A stretch of DNA of 64,000 bases from assembly GCA_036346405.1 (NCBI GenBank), contig CM070568.1, forward strand, positions 9,926,221 to 9,990,220. The letters run 5' to 3'. The translations under genes were made by a program, and so were the position numbers. Below, in pieces: positions 1 through 10,441 of the stretch (position 1 is the stretch's first letter; each line of letters begins with the position of its first letter). This DNA is from Phyllostachys edulis. Its lineage: Eukaryota > Streptophyta > Magnoliopsida > Poales > Poaceae. A model generated the notes under the pieces. The model did no database searches. It saw only the letters and a list, made by a program, of their open reading frames with translations, and was not told the origin of the DNA.

Positions 1-113
1 CAGCATAACGTTATGAAATTAAGGTCGATAATCTCAATGCCCCATCTAATTATCACACCTTCCCAAGATTACATTGTTGAGTATCGCTGACACTAACCGG
101 ACCAAACCAAAAA

Positions 114-1407
114 TGGATAATTGATTATTTGCCACTGCAAAGAAGAGCCTTCTAGAATTTGCCACTCCTAACAATACAATCTATAATTTGCCACTCTAAA
201 GATTGGTTGCTTAATAATTTATCATTTTGGTCTTTTAATGATATTTTTGTTGTTTCCCTACGTGAAATGATATTACTGCCCCTCTCCAATGTTAAAGGAA
301 AAACTACATTACGGATAAGACAACTTCCTTCTGTTCCTTGCTTCCTCAATATCACCATTCTGATGTCATTTCAGGGTGTTGTTTCTGGAGAAGGTTCACT
401 TTTTTTGTGTCTGTAGGGCTTTGTTCAATGCATTGGCTCTAATTTTCTTCTTGCGTTTGGGATTGGGGCTCATCTGCTTAAGTCTGCTTTGTTGTTTGAG
501 CAGCGGTTTTTACTTTTGTTTGTGCTAATTATTTTGCTCAATGTGCTACGTGCATGCATGGTCGCTATTGGAGTATATATCGACATTGCATAATACAGTG
601 ACACTTGTGGGTATTGAGTTTTTAACCTTGTTGGTGATTAGCCATCCCTAGTATTCGTGACAATTTATCATGCATTGACCGCCGATTATTTCCCTACTTC
701 TCACCTGTAATTCTGCTTATCGGAATGGGGCATACAACTTGTGGGCCCTGTATCCTTGTCTCCATACTCTTCGTGTTGAGTGTTACTGGTGGTCAATTTG
801 TCATTTGGACGGTCCTTCTTCCCAAATGGTGTTACATGCATGATAAATTGTCCTGAATACTAGGGATAGCTAATCACCAACAAGGTTAAAAACTCAATGC
901 CCGCAGTGTCACTTGTACTATACAGTATCAGTATATACTCTAACAGCAGCCATGCATGTACGTAGTACATTGAGCAAAATAATTAGCACAAACAAAAGTA
1001 AAAAAAACTGCCGATCAAACAACAAAACAGACTTAAGCAGATGAGCCCCAATCCTAAATGCAGGAAGAAAATTAGAGTCAATGCATTGAACAAAGCCCTA
1101 CAAAAAAAAAAAGTGAACCTTCTCCAGAAACAACACCCTGAAATGACATTAGAATGGTGATATTGAGGAAGCAAGGAACAGAAATAAGTTGTCTTGATCC
1201 GTAACGTAGTTTTTCCTTTAACATTAGAGAGAGGCAGTAATGTTATTTCAAGTAGGAAAAAGGGAGGAAACAACATAAATGTCATTAAAACGCAAAAATG
1301 GCAAATTATTAAACACCAATCTTTGTAGTGGCAAATTATAGATTATATTGTTATGAGTGGCAAATCCTAGAAAGCTTTCTTTGCAGTGGCAAATAATTAA
1401 TTATCCC
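114..1407. mobile_element. Foldback Mutator-like element (MULE) with very long inverted repeats
   Basis: The ends are inverted copies: TGGATAATTGATTATTTGCC at the left and the reverse complement of GGGATAATTAATTATTTGCC at the right. A perfect 9-bp direct repeat AACCAAAAA flanks it (105-113 and 1408-1416), the target-site length typical of Mutator-like elements. The inverted similarity continues inward to about 677 and 833, so two arms of about 565-575 bp enclose a loop of only about 155 bp. No transposase is encoded; ORFs in both arms are mirror copies of the same sequence. It lies in intron 3 of the RFC4-like gene, so a read-through transcript could fold into a long hairpin. Confidence 0.85.
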
Positions 1408-1457
1408 AACCAAAAACACAGAAAACCAAGGAAACAATGGCCAGCAGGGAAGAGTAC

Positions 1458-1537
1458 CCAAAGAGCTGGTAGGCGATGGCGAGCGCGGTGGTGGTCTTCC
1501 CCGTGCCGGGCGGGCCGTAGAACAGCATGTGCGGCAG
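1458..1537 (-). CDS. RFC4: RFC4-like exon 3 (Walker A)
   Basis: This 80-base exon encodes LPHMLFYGPPGTGKTTTALA followed by IAYQLF plus two bases of the next codon. The P-loop GPPGTGKT binds ATP. An acceptor CAG precedes it (1540-1538) and a GT donor follows (1457-1456). No stop or frameshift is seen. Confidence 0.85.
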
Positions 1538-1632
1538 CTGAGAGGGACCAAACAGAAAATAAGAAACCTCCTAGGGTGTTCCCTGAACAAAAAAAAACAT
1601 GGAGAGGAAGCGGGGTTAGAGTTAGAGCTCAC

Positions 1633-1711
1633 GTCGGCGGTCTGGAGGGTGGTGGTGAGCACCCTGACCACCTCGTCCTGGTGCGCCACGTCCTTCACCT
1701 GTCTCGGCCGG
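1633..1711 (-). CDS. RFC4: RFC4-like exon 2
   Basis: This 79-base exon begins with the last base of a Tyr codon and encodes 26 residues, starting RPRQVKDVAHQDEVV. That is the RFC-box sequence found just after the N-terminus of small RFC subunits. The acceptor CAG is at 1714-1712 and the donor GTGAGC at 1632-1627. The frame is open and continuous with exon 3. Confidence 0.85.
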
Positions 1712-1819
1712 CTGCGATGCCAGGAAGACGAACATCCGCAATTAGAACAAACCACGAGGGCTTCTATGCAAATCGCGAAAAAGAAATGCGGGAGCAGCCG
1801 CCGCTTACTATTTCTCCAC

Positions 1820-3552
1820 CAGGGGCGGATCCACCATGGTTCATGGGTGTTCAGCTGAACACCCAAATTTTTTAGGCAAAAATTATGTATATTTAGTGTA
1901 TAATACATATGTATACCAAAAAACATGTTGAATCAGCACGTATCTTCCCGCCTCGCACACCATAGCATCTCCGAGTCTCCAGCCTGTTGAGCCCACAACG
2001 GCCCACCCAGCGATCTATTACGTGGCCTTGTTTTGACAGGCCCACCACACACAGGAGGTTTTTTCATTTAAGCGTTAGTACACACTATTTAGTCGCATAC
2101 AGATTCAACAATTCTTAACCATGCACTACGCATTGCACGCTTCCGGGAGAAAAAAATGAAGGTTCAATTCTTAAAGATTGAGATAACAATTCTTCTTTAC
2201 CGCCATGCTTACCTCGAAACAGTTCCGTCGACACACACCATTAATATATTCACACCCAAATGCAGCTGCGGTTCCTGCAAAGCAGCATATAGAATTGTTA
2301 CTACTACTTGTTTCTCCGGTTTACTCAAAATCATGTGATGTGGCATACTGGCATTTGATTTAACTGGAATTCATACCAGTGACAAAAAAAAAAGCTGTCC
2401 AATCAAAACTCACTACCATCCAAGACCAAAACATTCCGAATAACTTCTGGCTCTCACAAAACGAAATTGCAAACCGGTATAGATCATCTAAAGCATTAGT
2501 ATAAACAGCTGCAGTAACAATCTTAGATGGTAGATCAGATCAAAATTGATTTTTCTTTCACAAATTTAAGACATTATATGATATTTGTTTTTCTCTCCCA
2601 ATTAACAACCAAACTCCACTCGAATGAAAATCAGAGCAACTTCATATTTGCTTTATTCCAATTATGGTACTGCTGCAGTCTAAAACTTAAACTAAATCAT
2701 ATTCATCCTGAATTCCTGATACAACAAATCCTTTTATACATCACAAGCAACAATACCTGAAAGCAAAACCCAAAAATAGACGTGTCCACAAACAAAGCTT
2801 GCCCTCACAAATCTAAATTGCAAACTGACACAAAATTCAAGCACTAACATAAGGAACTAAAGTTATGGTTCCAAATGGTCGAATCAGTTCAGATTCCATT
2901 CCTCACAAATTTAAGACTGTTTTATTCCTTCAATATTTGCTTTCATCCAATTGCTGTAAAGTCACAGCCCAAAAGAAAAACAGCCACATAGCTCAGAGTC
3001 GCATTCTTATGTGAATCCAACGTATGGATCACAAAGGACTTGTAGTGTTGTGATTTGTGAACTTTAGAACTTGTGATTTGTGGAATGCAAGAAAGGGCTG
3101 TTCTTGTTTTGCTAACTTAGCTCATCCCGTGATTTAATTTCAATTTGTAGTGTTGTTACTTTGTGAGCCACAGAGCCGAGCCAAGCAAGGTCAGCGACTG
3201 GCAAGGCGGTGGGTGAGGCGCCAGAGTGAGAGCTAGGTAATTCCCAATTCCCAATTCCCAATTTGGCAGTGAGCCTGTGAATGAATTAAAGTGAATTGTG
3301 TATTTGTGTTATTGTTATATTGTGGTCCTGAATCTTCAATCTTGTATGTATGCGAATTGTAGATATTAGAGTTTTAAAAATGGAGAAGAAGTGCATTAAT
3401 TTGAAATCTTTGTGGGAGAGAGCCGGTAAAAGACTTAAGAAACCATTCACCTCGACGTGAGAACTAAAACCTATTGAAGACCATGTTCAGGACCAGATGG
3501 AATATTTTTGTAACTTCGAACACCCATCCGAAGAATCCTGGGTCCGCCACTG
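1820..3552. mobile_element. Non-autonomous hAT element inside RFC4-like exon 1
   Basis: The element starts CAGGGGCGGATCCA and ends TGGGTCCGCCACTG, imperfect terminal inverted repeats. An 8-bp direct repeat TTCTCCAC flanks it (1812-1819 and 3553-3560), as expected for hAT transposons. The subterminal sequence GGGTGTTC is also mirrored. No transposase frame is visible in the 1733 bp, so it depends on an autonomous partner. Inside, TTCCCAA is repeated three times in tandem near 3241-3263; the rest is AT-rich and anonymous. Confidence 0.82.
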
Positions 3553-3593
3553 TTCTCCACCCATGGCTGCGACGCCGGCACGAGCTGCGCCAT

Positions 3594-3912
3594 CTGTTTC
3601 TCCTCCTCCGCGCCGCCGCCGAGGGAGATGGTCGCGCGCGCGGGCGGTAGCGAGTGGCGGGCTGCTCCTTGGTTTCGCGCCCTCTGCTTTTTGTGGAGGT
3701 TTTGCGAGAGGTTCCCCCTCGATCGAGGGTTTTTGGCCTTTTGGAGGAGAGGACACGTTGGTAGGTAAGCGCTGCCTTTCCAGCCTAACGGCAACGCTTG
3801 CCGTTCGTTCAATCGGCCGCGTTCATCCGAAAACGAACGGCCTGGATCGCTTGGATGTACACAGGCCCGCCAACAGTACAAGCAAATCACTCGGGGTACA
3901 GAATTTGTCATA
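3594..3912 (-). promoter_or_regulatory. Probable 5' leader and promoter of the RFC4-like gene
   Basis: This GC-rich stretch lies directly upstream of the RFC4-like ATG at 3593 and contains CT/GA-rich tracts and CCGCCGCCG runs typical of grass 5' leaders. No TATA box or start site can be fixed by eye. Frames open across it on both strands reflect GC content rather than a recognised protein. Confidence 0.4.
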
Positions 3913-4368
3913 AACTCCCCATAGATGCGTGGCTGTCCACTTCGATGTGTCCAGTTTGGTCGATCTAACGCACCAGAAACGCATGAATTTCCTAAGAATC
4001 GCAGGGCATCACATTATGTGTGGGCGAAATTCATACGAAATTCTGCGTTCCAAACAAGATGTTAGTACGGTTGTATGTCCAAGGGGATTTGACGACCACC
4101 TTCATCCACTCCACACCAAATCCATACACACATCAATTATTTCAAATTTCAGGTTACACGATACTAGAATGTGCATTGTAGTATATGATTGTAGCTACTA
4201 TCCAGGAAATGGGGTCACCTATTGTTCTCCCGTGCTAAGCGTTGTAACTTGTACGTACAAACTAACCTCCTTTTCAAGTAATTATTAATATTGAAATGTG
4301 CATTCGCACGTAGCATAAGCGTAATTACTAGTACAGAGGAAAGAACCCTCGATCGGCCTCAATCATGC
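3913..4368. other. Intergenic, nothing recognised
   Basis: This AT-moderate sequence contains one open frame of 119 codons on the plus strand (3929-4288) that resembles no known family. I see no repeat ends, RNA gene or splice pattern. Confidence 0.4.
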
Positions 4369-5010
4369 CGAACGATTAATTTGCTCTCCCGTTCACTAGT
4401 TCTTCACTTCAATCCCAGAGCTTCTTCGCTAGTTCCACATCTTCTGCCAACAGCGAAGGAGCGGCTTCATTGCAATCTTTAAAGTATTTCTCAGACACAC
4501 CGTTAACATTAAGAGGTATACAAGAAGTAAGAGTGCGTACTCCTAAGAGTAAAGTAAGATAAAATTATTGTAAGATCACATAGAACACTTCTAAAAAGGA
4601 CAACATAGAATAGAACACACAAGTGCTTGTCTATGTCTCTTTCTCTATTTCCTTCCCAAAAGAAAAGTTTATTTGCATATGTCTGTCAGAGAGGACAGAA
4701 GACAAACAAGAAAAGAGCAGCTGGCAAGAAGAAACATACGTAGTTTAATTACCTGGGGTGTGTTCTTCGGGCAATGTTTCAGTAGAGAAAGAACCAAACC
4801 CAACATAGCTGCACACATTTAGTTAGAGTTTAAAGCTGCGTTATAATTGGAGAAAAGAATAGCTACGAGTGTATCCAACCGTGATGCGTGTTTAAGTTTG
4901 TAAGGGCATTACTGCTGTTTCCGCCGACATTAGTGGGGATTACTCCAGGATGAAGGGAATTTGCAGTTAGGTTGCACCCTCCCACGTAACAACCTAAAGC
5001 TTTGTTTGGA
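4369..5010 (-). pseudogene. Short-chain dehydrogenase/reductase (retinol dehydrogenase/TIC32-like) remnant
   Basis: Two minus-strand pieces match the C-terminal half of plant SDR proteins. Near 4985-4920 the frame reads NLTANSLHPGVIPTNVGGN, the post-active-site loop seen in TIC32-like SDRs as VTANxLHPGxIxTNL. Near 4515-4385 it reads VSEKYFKDCNEAAPS and AEDVELAKKLWD, the family's last exon. A stop (TGA, 4411-4409) falls where the family continues FSEEL, and the SEELV residues follow it in frame. The Rossmann fold and YxxxK active site are not seen, nor is the usual exon between the pieces. A 56-bp open piece with AG and GT borders at 4808-4753 (YVGFGSF..PEEHTP) may be another exon, but it does not match SDRs that I know. 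Likely a decayed or truncated gene. Confidence 0.6.
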
Positions 5011-6387
5011 TCCTGTGACAAACTTGCGAATAACAAAAACTGGTTTTTGGTAAACCCAGATTTTTCACGTTTTGAGAAAAACAAGTATAGGTCGTTTTTA
5101 GCAAAACGAGTTTCCCGTCTACTCGCTCTCAACAACCCAATGTATCGTTGTCCGCACCGCGTTGGCTAGCGCCTCCGCACAGTGCGCCAACCGCAGACCA
5201 CCGCCTCCACCAGAGTAGACATGTTCAAATGTCAGGGCAGGTCGGACTTGAGCTCGGGCCAACCAAAAAAATGATTTTCTCAATAAAAAATATTAGTTTA
5301 AGTCTATTTGGGAATAATAAGTAATATTTAATTAATTTCGAGAATAAAAAATAGTTTGTATTATTTTCATTGCATTCAACTGGCTTTTTTGGGCCAAAAA
5401 TAAAGGCTCGAGCTCGGACCGAGCCGGGCTTGGGCCGCCGGGCCAGGCCACCCCATGAACAGGCCCCGCCACCTCAATTTGCATTCATGTTGTCTCCCGT
5501 GCTTTATCCTGGAGTCGAAAGACTCGGGTTTGCACATCATGCTAAACATGTGTATACCTCTTGCATGTAGTCCACCTATATTGTTAAGTAGTGGCCTATT
5601 CATTGGTAGAGCACTGGAAAAGGGGGAAATCGATCTACTATTTCTTACAATTTAATGGATGGATACAATTTGTGCAAACACCTTATCATGAAGCCGATGC
5701 TTAGAAGAGATCAGATTCTACGGATCACCTTATCATGTTAATCTGTGCAAACACATTTGTAGTACATCGATCACATTTTAGCTTCAGTTCATGCAGTGGG
5801 ATTCTGCAACTTGTCCTTTAAAAAAAAAACCTTGGAAAAAATGCTACCTTAGCGGATCAAGCAAGGATAGAAGTTGAAACGTACGACATTACTGAATTAA
5901 TCCTAGGGTACTAATTTTCAGTTAGTCATTTCAATTTAGTCAAGACAACACTATAATGGCAAACCAGGAAAACATATAAATTTGTGAGAGAGGGCTCATA
6001 AAAAAAAATACCAGATTTACCTTTTCCGCATAAATGTAGCCACAGCTAATTTATAGCTTCTCATTCTTAGCCTTCTCACCAACATCCACGTGATAAAATA
6101 AACGAAAAACAGAACACACGTGAGATCTTCACGTTGGCTAGCTGCGAGTTTTTGGCTAAAATAGCATGATTAGTGTGCGGAATAGCAAATCTAGCCTTTT
6201 CACATATCAAAGATAAAAATAGCACCACAAAGCTATGAAAACACGACACCTAGCCTCGTCCGCACCCCAGGGGGCGGACCTCCTCATCCCTGCCCCTAGG
6301 GCCAGTCACCCAGGTCGGTGGAGCCTATGACGCCGTCTGGGAACAGGCGAGTGCGCCCGTCCACGACCACACCCATGCCTCATAACC
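5011..6387. other. Intergenic, no gene recognised
   Basis: This is mixed sequence with an AT-rich core at about 5275-5370 flanked by GC-rich blocks rich in GAGCTCGG/CCGAGC words (5225-5260 and 5405-5450). That could be the edges of an old hAT-like or MITE element, but I could not find matched ends or a target duplication. The remainder, including 5660-6240, shows no coding pattern. Confidence 0.35.
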
Positions 6388-6580
6388 ATCCGATCGCCAG
6401 ATATACATTGTAGTGCGTGTGTATAGTGGTCCGATCCGACGACTGTGGAGGAGGGGTCTTACGGAGGCCCTTCTCTATAGAATTTATTTCTATCCGATCG
6501 CCAGATATACACTGTAGTACGATCCAATGACTGTTGATGAGGTGCCTCACGGGGGGCCTTCCCCCGTAGAATACACCACA
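6388..6580. repeat. Diverged two-copy tandem repeat
   Basis: ATCCGATCGCCAGATATACA begins at about 6388 and again at about 6493. Each copy is followed by GTAGT, a CGATCC word, GACTGT, a GAGG tract, a CCTT tract and TAGAAT. The units are roughly 105 and 90 bp with several substitutions and indels. No function is evident. Confidence 0.6.
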
Positions 6581-6793
6581 ACTCTATATCAGAACATAAA
6601 ACCACTTTATATCCCATGAAATCTCTTGTCCTGTTGGGGATCATCAAGCATAAAGTGTTGACAAATCAACTATCGAACAGGCATAGCTGCTGAAATTGCA
6701 TGATTTTGTTTTTTTTGGGGAGAGGTAGTGTGAGACGTGTGACCAGATATAGCGATCAATAATAATGAGCGAAGTTATAAAAAAACGTGAATC

Positions 6794-6865
6794 ACGCCTG
6801 GTGGGACTCGAACCCACAATCGTCTGATTAGAAGTCAGACGCCTTATCCATTAGGCCACAGGCGC
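6794..6865 (-). tRNA. tRNA-Arg (anticodon TCT)
   Basis: The minus strand reads as a complete 72-nt tRNA. The acceptor arm is GCGCCTG/CAGGCGT, the D-arm GGCCTAATGGATAAGGC, the anticodon stem-loop TCTGA-CTTCTAA-TCAGA with anticodon TCT, and the T-arm GTGGGTTCGAGTCCCAC. There is no intron. The anticodon reads AGA, so it charges arginine. The internal A and B box promoters lie in the D- and T-arms. It appears intact and is probably functional. Confidence 0.95.
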
Positions 6866-7050
6866 CTTTCCATTCACTATCATACTTTTTTATTACTTCC
6901 TTCAGATGCATAACCAAACTAGAAATAGGCACAACACCGCAAACCTCACCCCTCCCAGTTACGAGAGAGAGGGAGAGAGCGCAACACATCTGGGATTCCC
7001 TGACTCCCTTCCATCTCTGGCCATCTCCCCTCGCGCCACATCGCAGGAGG

Positions 7051-7230
7051 ATGAGAGAGAGAGAGAGAGAAGGATGGAGGCGGCCAAGAAGCGCGGCAGT
7101 GTCGACGGAGTCAGAGAAGAGGAGCAAGAGGGGCCACAGATCCACCGCGCTCTTCGTGGCGGTGGACTACACCTTCTTGCTTGCCTTCACTGGGTTCCTC
7201 TCCTACCTTGTCGTCTCTATCGAGACCTAA
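7051..7230 (+). CDS. Small ORF with one membrane segment (possible first exon)
   Basis: An ATG at 7051 opens a 59-codon frame. A basic N-terminal part (RSAAVSTESEKRSKRGHRS) is followed by one hydrophobic segment, TALFVAVDYTFLLAFTGFLS YLVV, around residues 34-57. The stop TAA falls where a sequence repeated at 50.5 kb begins, so the frame may have been cut by that junction or may normally be spliced. The GA-rich stretch just upstream (6966-7075) looks like a plant 5' leader. I do not recognise the protein. It starts about 185 bp from the divergent tRNA-Arg gene. Confidence 0.4.
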   Translation: MREREREGWRRPRSAAVSTESEKRSKRGHRSTALFVAVDYTFLLAFTGFLSYLVVSIET

Positions 7231-7571
7231 GTATAAGCGGGATCAAACAGAGGAAGACTGCAATGATTTAAACACTTTGTCATATTCACTTAAGGGAGGA
7301 GGGAACGGTGAAGATGGGAAGATGAACGCTAAGTGACATCCAACAGCTAATCTGCGTTTAAGTTCATTTACTTTCAGTGAATTTAGAGTTTAACTCTTAC
7401 TTTTACAGTTGTACACATGTAATTCAAGTTGTAATTCTTGGGACTTTATAACCCGATTCAATCTGGAATAGAAACCAACAAAGAAGAAGGCTAATTCTAG
7501 TATCTTAGTTCTTATAGTAAAGTATAATAGAACCCTAGCTTTGTTCTTATCTTCAATTTATCCCCAAAATT
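7225..7571 (+). repeat. Left part of an LTR-like repeat with a coding-like 5' edge
   Basis: From ACCTAAGTATAAGCGGG onward this matches 50518-50917 closely. It opens with a 35-codon frame (KYKRDQTEEDCNDLN .. LKGGG .. KMNAK, stop 7334-7336) containing a purine tract AAGGGAGGAGGG like a polypurine tract. A 3'-UTR or LTR-like sequence follows. A LINE interrupts it at 7571; it resumes at 14304/14321 and ends GGTCCTGACA at 14378. If the purine tract is a PPT, the LTR would start near 7307. Confidence 0.5.
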
Positions 7572-7917
7572 GGAGTTTCTTGTGACCTTGACGTGAGAGT
7601 TTCTCGTTCGACGGTGGATCGGTCGGATGGAGTCATTGACGGAGCGGCAAAGGGCTTACTCGATCGTCACAGGTCGCATCGTCATAGCTGCAACAGTCAT
7701 GGGCCGGCCCAAAAATTCGGTACCAATTTGGCTGATCTTTTTTCTCATTCCTGGCGCAGGGCGACGACTTCCTCTTGGCGTTGGATTCCTCGAAACTCCA
7801 CAGTGGGAGAGTTAGGTTTCCTTGCCAGGAGAGGGGAAATTCGGCAATTAGGGTTCGGAGCTCGAGTCGTGCGGTGGGTTGGTGAACCAGAGCCACTACT
7901 TCGTTCTTTTGCTGTTG

Positions 7918-10441
7918 TAGTCTGTGAAGGGGCTATGGATCGTAGTCGAGGACAATTTCCTCAACGATTGGGGGGGTGGATCTCATCAATGGAGCGGAGG
8001 GAAACGCAATGTTCCTAAGGATTGGATGGAAGAGGACGACATGTTGGCAGAAGATGAGCTTTGGGAACGTCTAAGAAGAGAGAAAGAGCAAAAGAGAAGG
8101 TTCCAGGAGCATCCACAAGGGGGATTCCCAAAAGTAGGTTTGCACTCGAATCAACTTACTTCAGATCGATTTCATTTGGATTCGCGCATGACTGGGGGGC
8201 ATGATTCCGCTTTTCAATCTCATTCCAAAGGCGGGATGGGGATTCTCGTAAGGAGCATTTGAACAGAGAAGGGGGGATTCGCAGGGATGATTTTCCTAGA
8301 GATGCTTTTAGGAGTGGTTTCGGTGACAGAGGGGGGTATTCTCGGCCTGAACAAAACAGGTCAAGTTCTTCATGGGAAGAAAGGGGGATTGCTGGCAAAG
8401 GGGAGGATCAGAAAAAACCTGGGGGGACATTGGTCCGAATACTGGGGTTCTTCGAACTGAAGATAGAGGCACCTGTTTCAGATGCTTGCAGTCTGGTCAT
8501 CATCAAGCAAGGTGCAATAATCCTCCAGTTTGCTATAAATGTAAGAAAACAGGTCATCTGACCTTTGGTTGTCCGGATGATAAGAAGAATAGGGGTCTGA
8601 AATTATTTGGGTATGGTATCCCAGATCAGGGTTTTTATAGTTTACAGATTCCTAGCTTGCAAAGTTCTAAAAATAATTGTGCTTCAGGGGTGATTGTGAT
8701 TCAAGAAGGGAATGCTACAATTCAGAAAATTGAAGCAGAATTAAAGCATCTTATTTAAGAGAAATGGGATTGGAAAGTTCATCAGATCTCTGATACTAAG
8801 TATGCAGAGGTTTTTCCCTCAAAAGAGATTTTGGAGACCTAGTCTAAAACTAGAGGGGTTGAGATGGCTCTCCATTCAATTAAGGCCAAAATTAAGAAAT
8901 CAACTATTGATCTTGTAGCTTCCTCGGTTCTGATTCCTGCTTGGATTAGGATTCTTGGGATCCCAATTCATGCTAAGACTGCAGAGGTGGTCAAAGAAAT
9001 TGCAAGCACTGTTGGTGAGCCCATTGAGGTTGATGAAATCAGTTTATTGAGGGCGGATCCAGTTAGGGTGAAGGTCTTTTGTAGGAACCCTCGTACTATT
9101 GATTGCTTCATAGAAATTTTTCTTAACTCTGTGGGCTATGAAATGAAGTTTGAAGCCGAAGGGGTGGATTTTGCTAAGCAGGGGGGAACTTCTCTTGATC
9201 TAGAACATAAACCTCATGATAAGAAGAAAGATGTCGAAGATGATGAGGAGGAGGAGGCTTCTAGTGATAATACTTATAGAACAGAGTGGGAAAAACTTGC
9301 TGAGTGATTTGGAGGGGATTCCAATCAGGCTTCGGATCAGAAAAGTGGAGGTGGCTCTAGCAAGGATAAAGTTGGCAAACAAAATGAGTTAGCTTTGGGT
9401 GAAGAGGGTGTTAATTCTGGTGAAGAGGATAGCTGCAATCAATTGGTTCAATTTCAAGGGGGAAGTCAGGCTTTAGCAGTGTTACCTATATCTTTTAGTT
9501 TTCCCTCTTCTGAAAGGCATCAACAAGGGGTCTCCGATCAACAAAATACTAGTATGCTTGGTGATGTTAATCAAGACATTCAGATTGAGGAGATTGATCC
9601 TGAAGCTGATTTTGAATCCAAATGCCCTTCTGATGCTATTGTTATTCATACAAAATCAGGTCCTACATATATGGTTGCAGCCTTATGGCCTTGTCTTCAC
9701 ACACCAGATAAAAAGGATTCTTCAAATACTACACAGCAAGATGTTACATCAGTTGAGGGGGAGATGAAGTCTCAGCATCAGACAACTATGATTAAACAGA
9801 CCAGAATAGTTCAGGACAGGGTGGATGTGGGTACTGAGGAAGAGAAAATAGAAGAAGTGAAACTCAATTCTGGGGTGTTAGGTCAATAGATTGGGGAGGT
9901 TTTAGAGATACCAACTTCCTAGGAGAGTTGGAGGGATGGATGACTACCAAGAAAAAGGGGGGGGTAAATATAAATTTAAAGAGCCACAACTAGCAACAAG
10001 AAAAAGCACCCGAATTCAAGATCAGGGAATTCCTATCCAGGAGAAGGCATCCTTACTGAAATCTATCCAAAATCTGGAAACTCAAGGTAATTCCAATTCT
10101 TTTACTATTCTTAATGATGCTTCTTTTAGTTATTTAGAAAATATTGCTTCCTCTTGTGGTATTTTACTGGGTTCTAAATATGAGAGTCCTACAAAGGTGA
10201 TTTCTGCATTTAAAGCAAGTGAACTAGCAAGAGCTGCCATTGCTAAAGCAAATTTTGAATTGCAAAGGAAGACAAGACAAGAAGAAAGCATGCAGGTTGC
10301 TGACAAAGGGGTGTTGGAATTAGAAACATACTGTTTGAAGGCTGTTGATAATGATTCTAGGGGTGCTTTGGGGTTCAAAGTGAACAAGAAACCCAAAGGA
10401 AAGCTGAAAGTAGATAGATCTTCCCGTACAAAGTGTACTTC
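7918..10441 (+). pseudogene. LINE ORF1, RNA-binding protein, decayed
   Basis: ORF1 proteins coat LINE RNA. The order visible is a charged N-terminus (8030-8110, EDELWERLRREKEQKRR), then two CCHC zinc knuckles at about 8473-8575 (CFRCLQSGHHQARC and CYKCKKTGHLTFGC). A DUF4283-like RNA-recognition region follows at 8864-9180 (AWIRILGIPIHAKTAEVV), then an acidic tract (9215-9265), then a C-terminal part at 9936-10441 with RKSTRIQDQGIPIQEKA, common near the end of grass LINE ORF1. Frame changes occur near 8010, 8260 and 8440, and stops at 8756-8758, 8840-8842, 9305-9307, 9887-9889 and around 9920. Product inactive. Confidence 0.75.

Larger units (their letters stand above)
1458..3593 (-). pseudogene. 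RFC4: RFC4-like clamp-loader subunit gene, 5' exons, broken by hAT insertion
   Basis: The minus strand encodes the N-terminus of a replication factor C small subunit, an AAA+ ATPase that loads the PCNA clamp at DNA replication in the nucleus. Exon 1 starts at the ATG at 3593 (MAQLVPASQPWVE, 3593-3553), is cut by a hAT element, and resumes at 1819-1809. Exon 2 (1711-1633) reads RPRQVKDVAHQDEVVRVL and ends in TLQTAD. Exon 3 (1537-1458) carries the Walker A motif GPPGTGKTTTALAIA. Introns begin GT and end AG where the 3' boundary is visible (97 bp at 1808-1712, 95 bp at 1632-1538; intron 3 starts at 1457), and reading frame is kept across both complete junctions. Intron 3 runs left past a MULE and off the window, so later exons are not seen. 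Without the hAT the three exons would be in frame. Family identity is from recalled plant RFC4 motifs; whether another intact copy exists is unknown. Confidence 0.85.

Noticed and set aside
983..1285. Minus-strand ORF resembling the plus-strand ORF at 159-416
   Set aside because: The likeness comes from the inverted arms of the foldback MULE, not from related genes.
1351..1926. 191-codon minus-strand ORF as a single protein
   Set aside because: It reads through two spliceosomal introns of the RFC4-like gene and part of the MULE; only the exon parts resemble a protein.
6828..7145. 105-codon minus-strand ORF
   Set aside because: It overlaps the tRNA-Arg gene and GA-rich leader sequence; no family resemblance.
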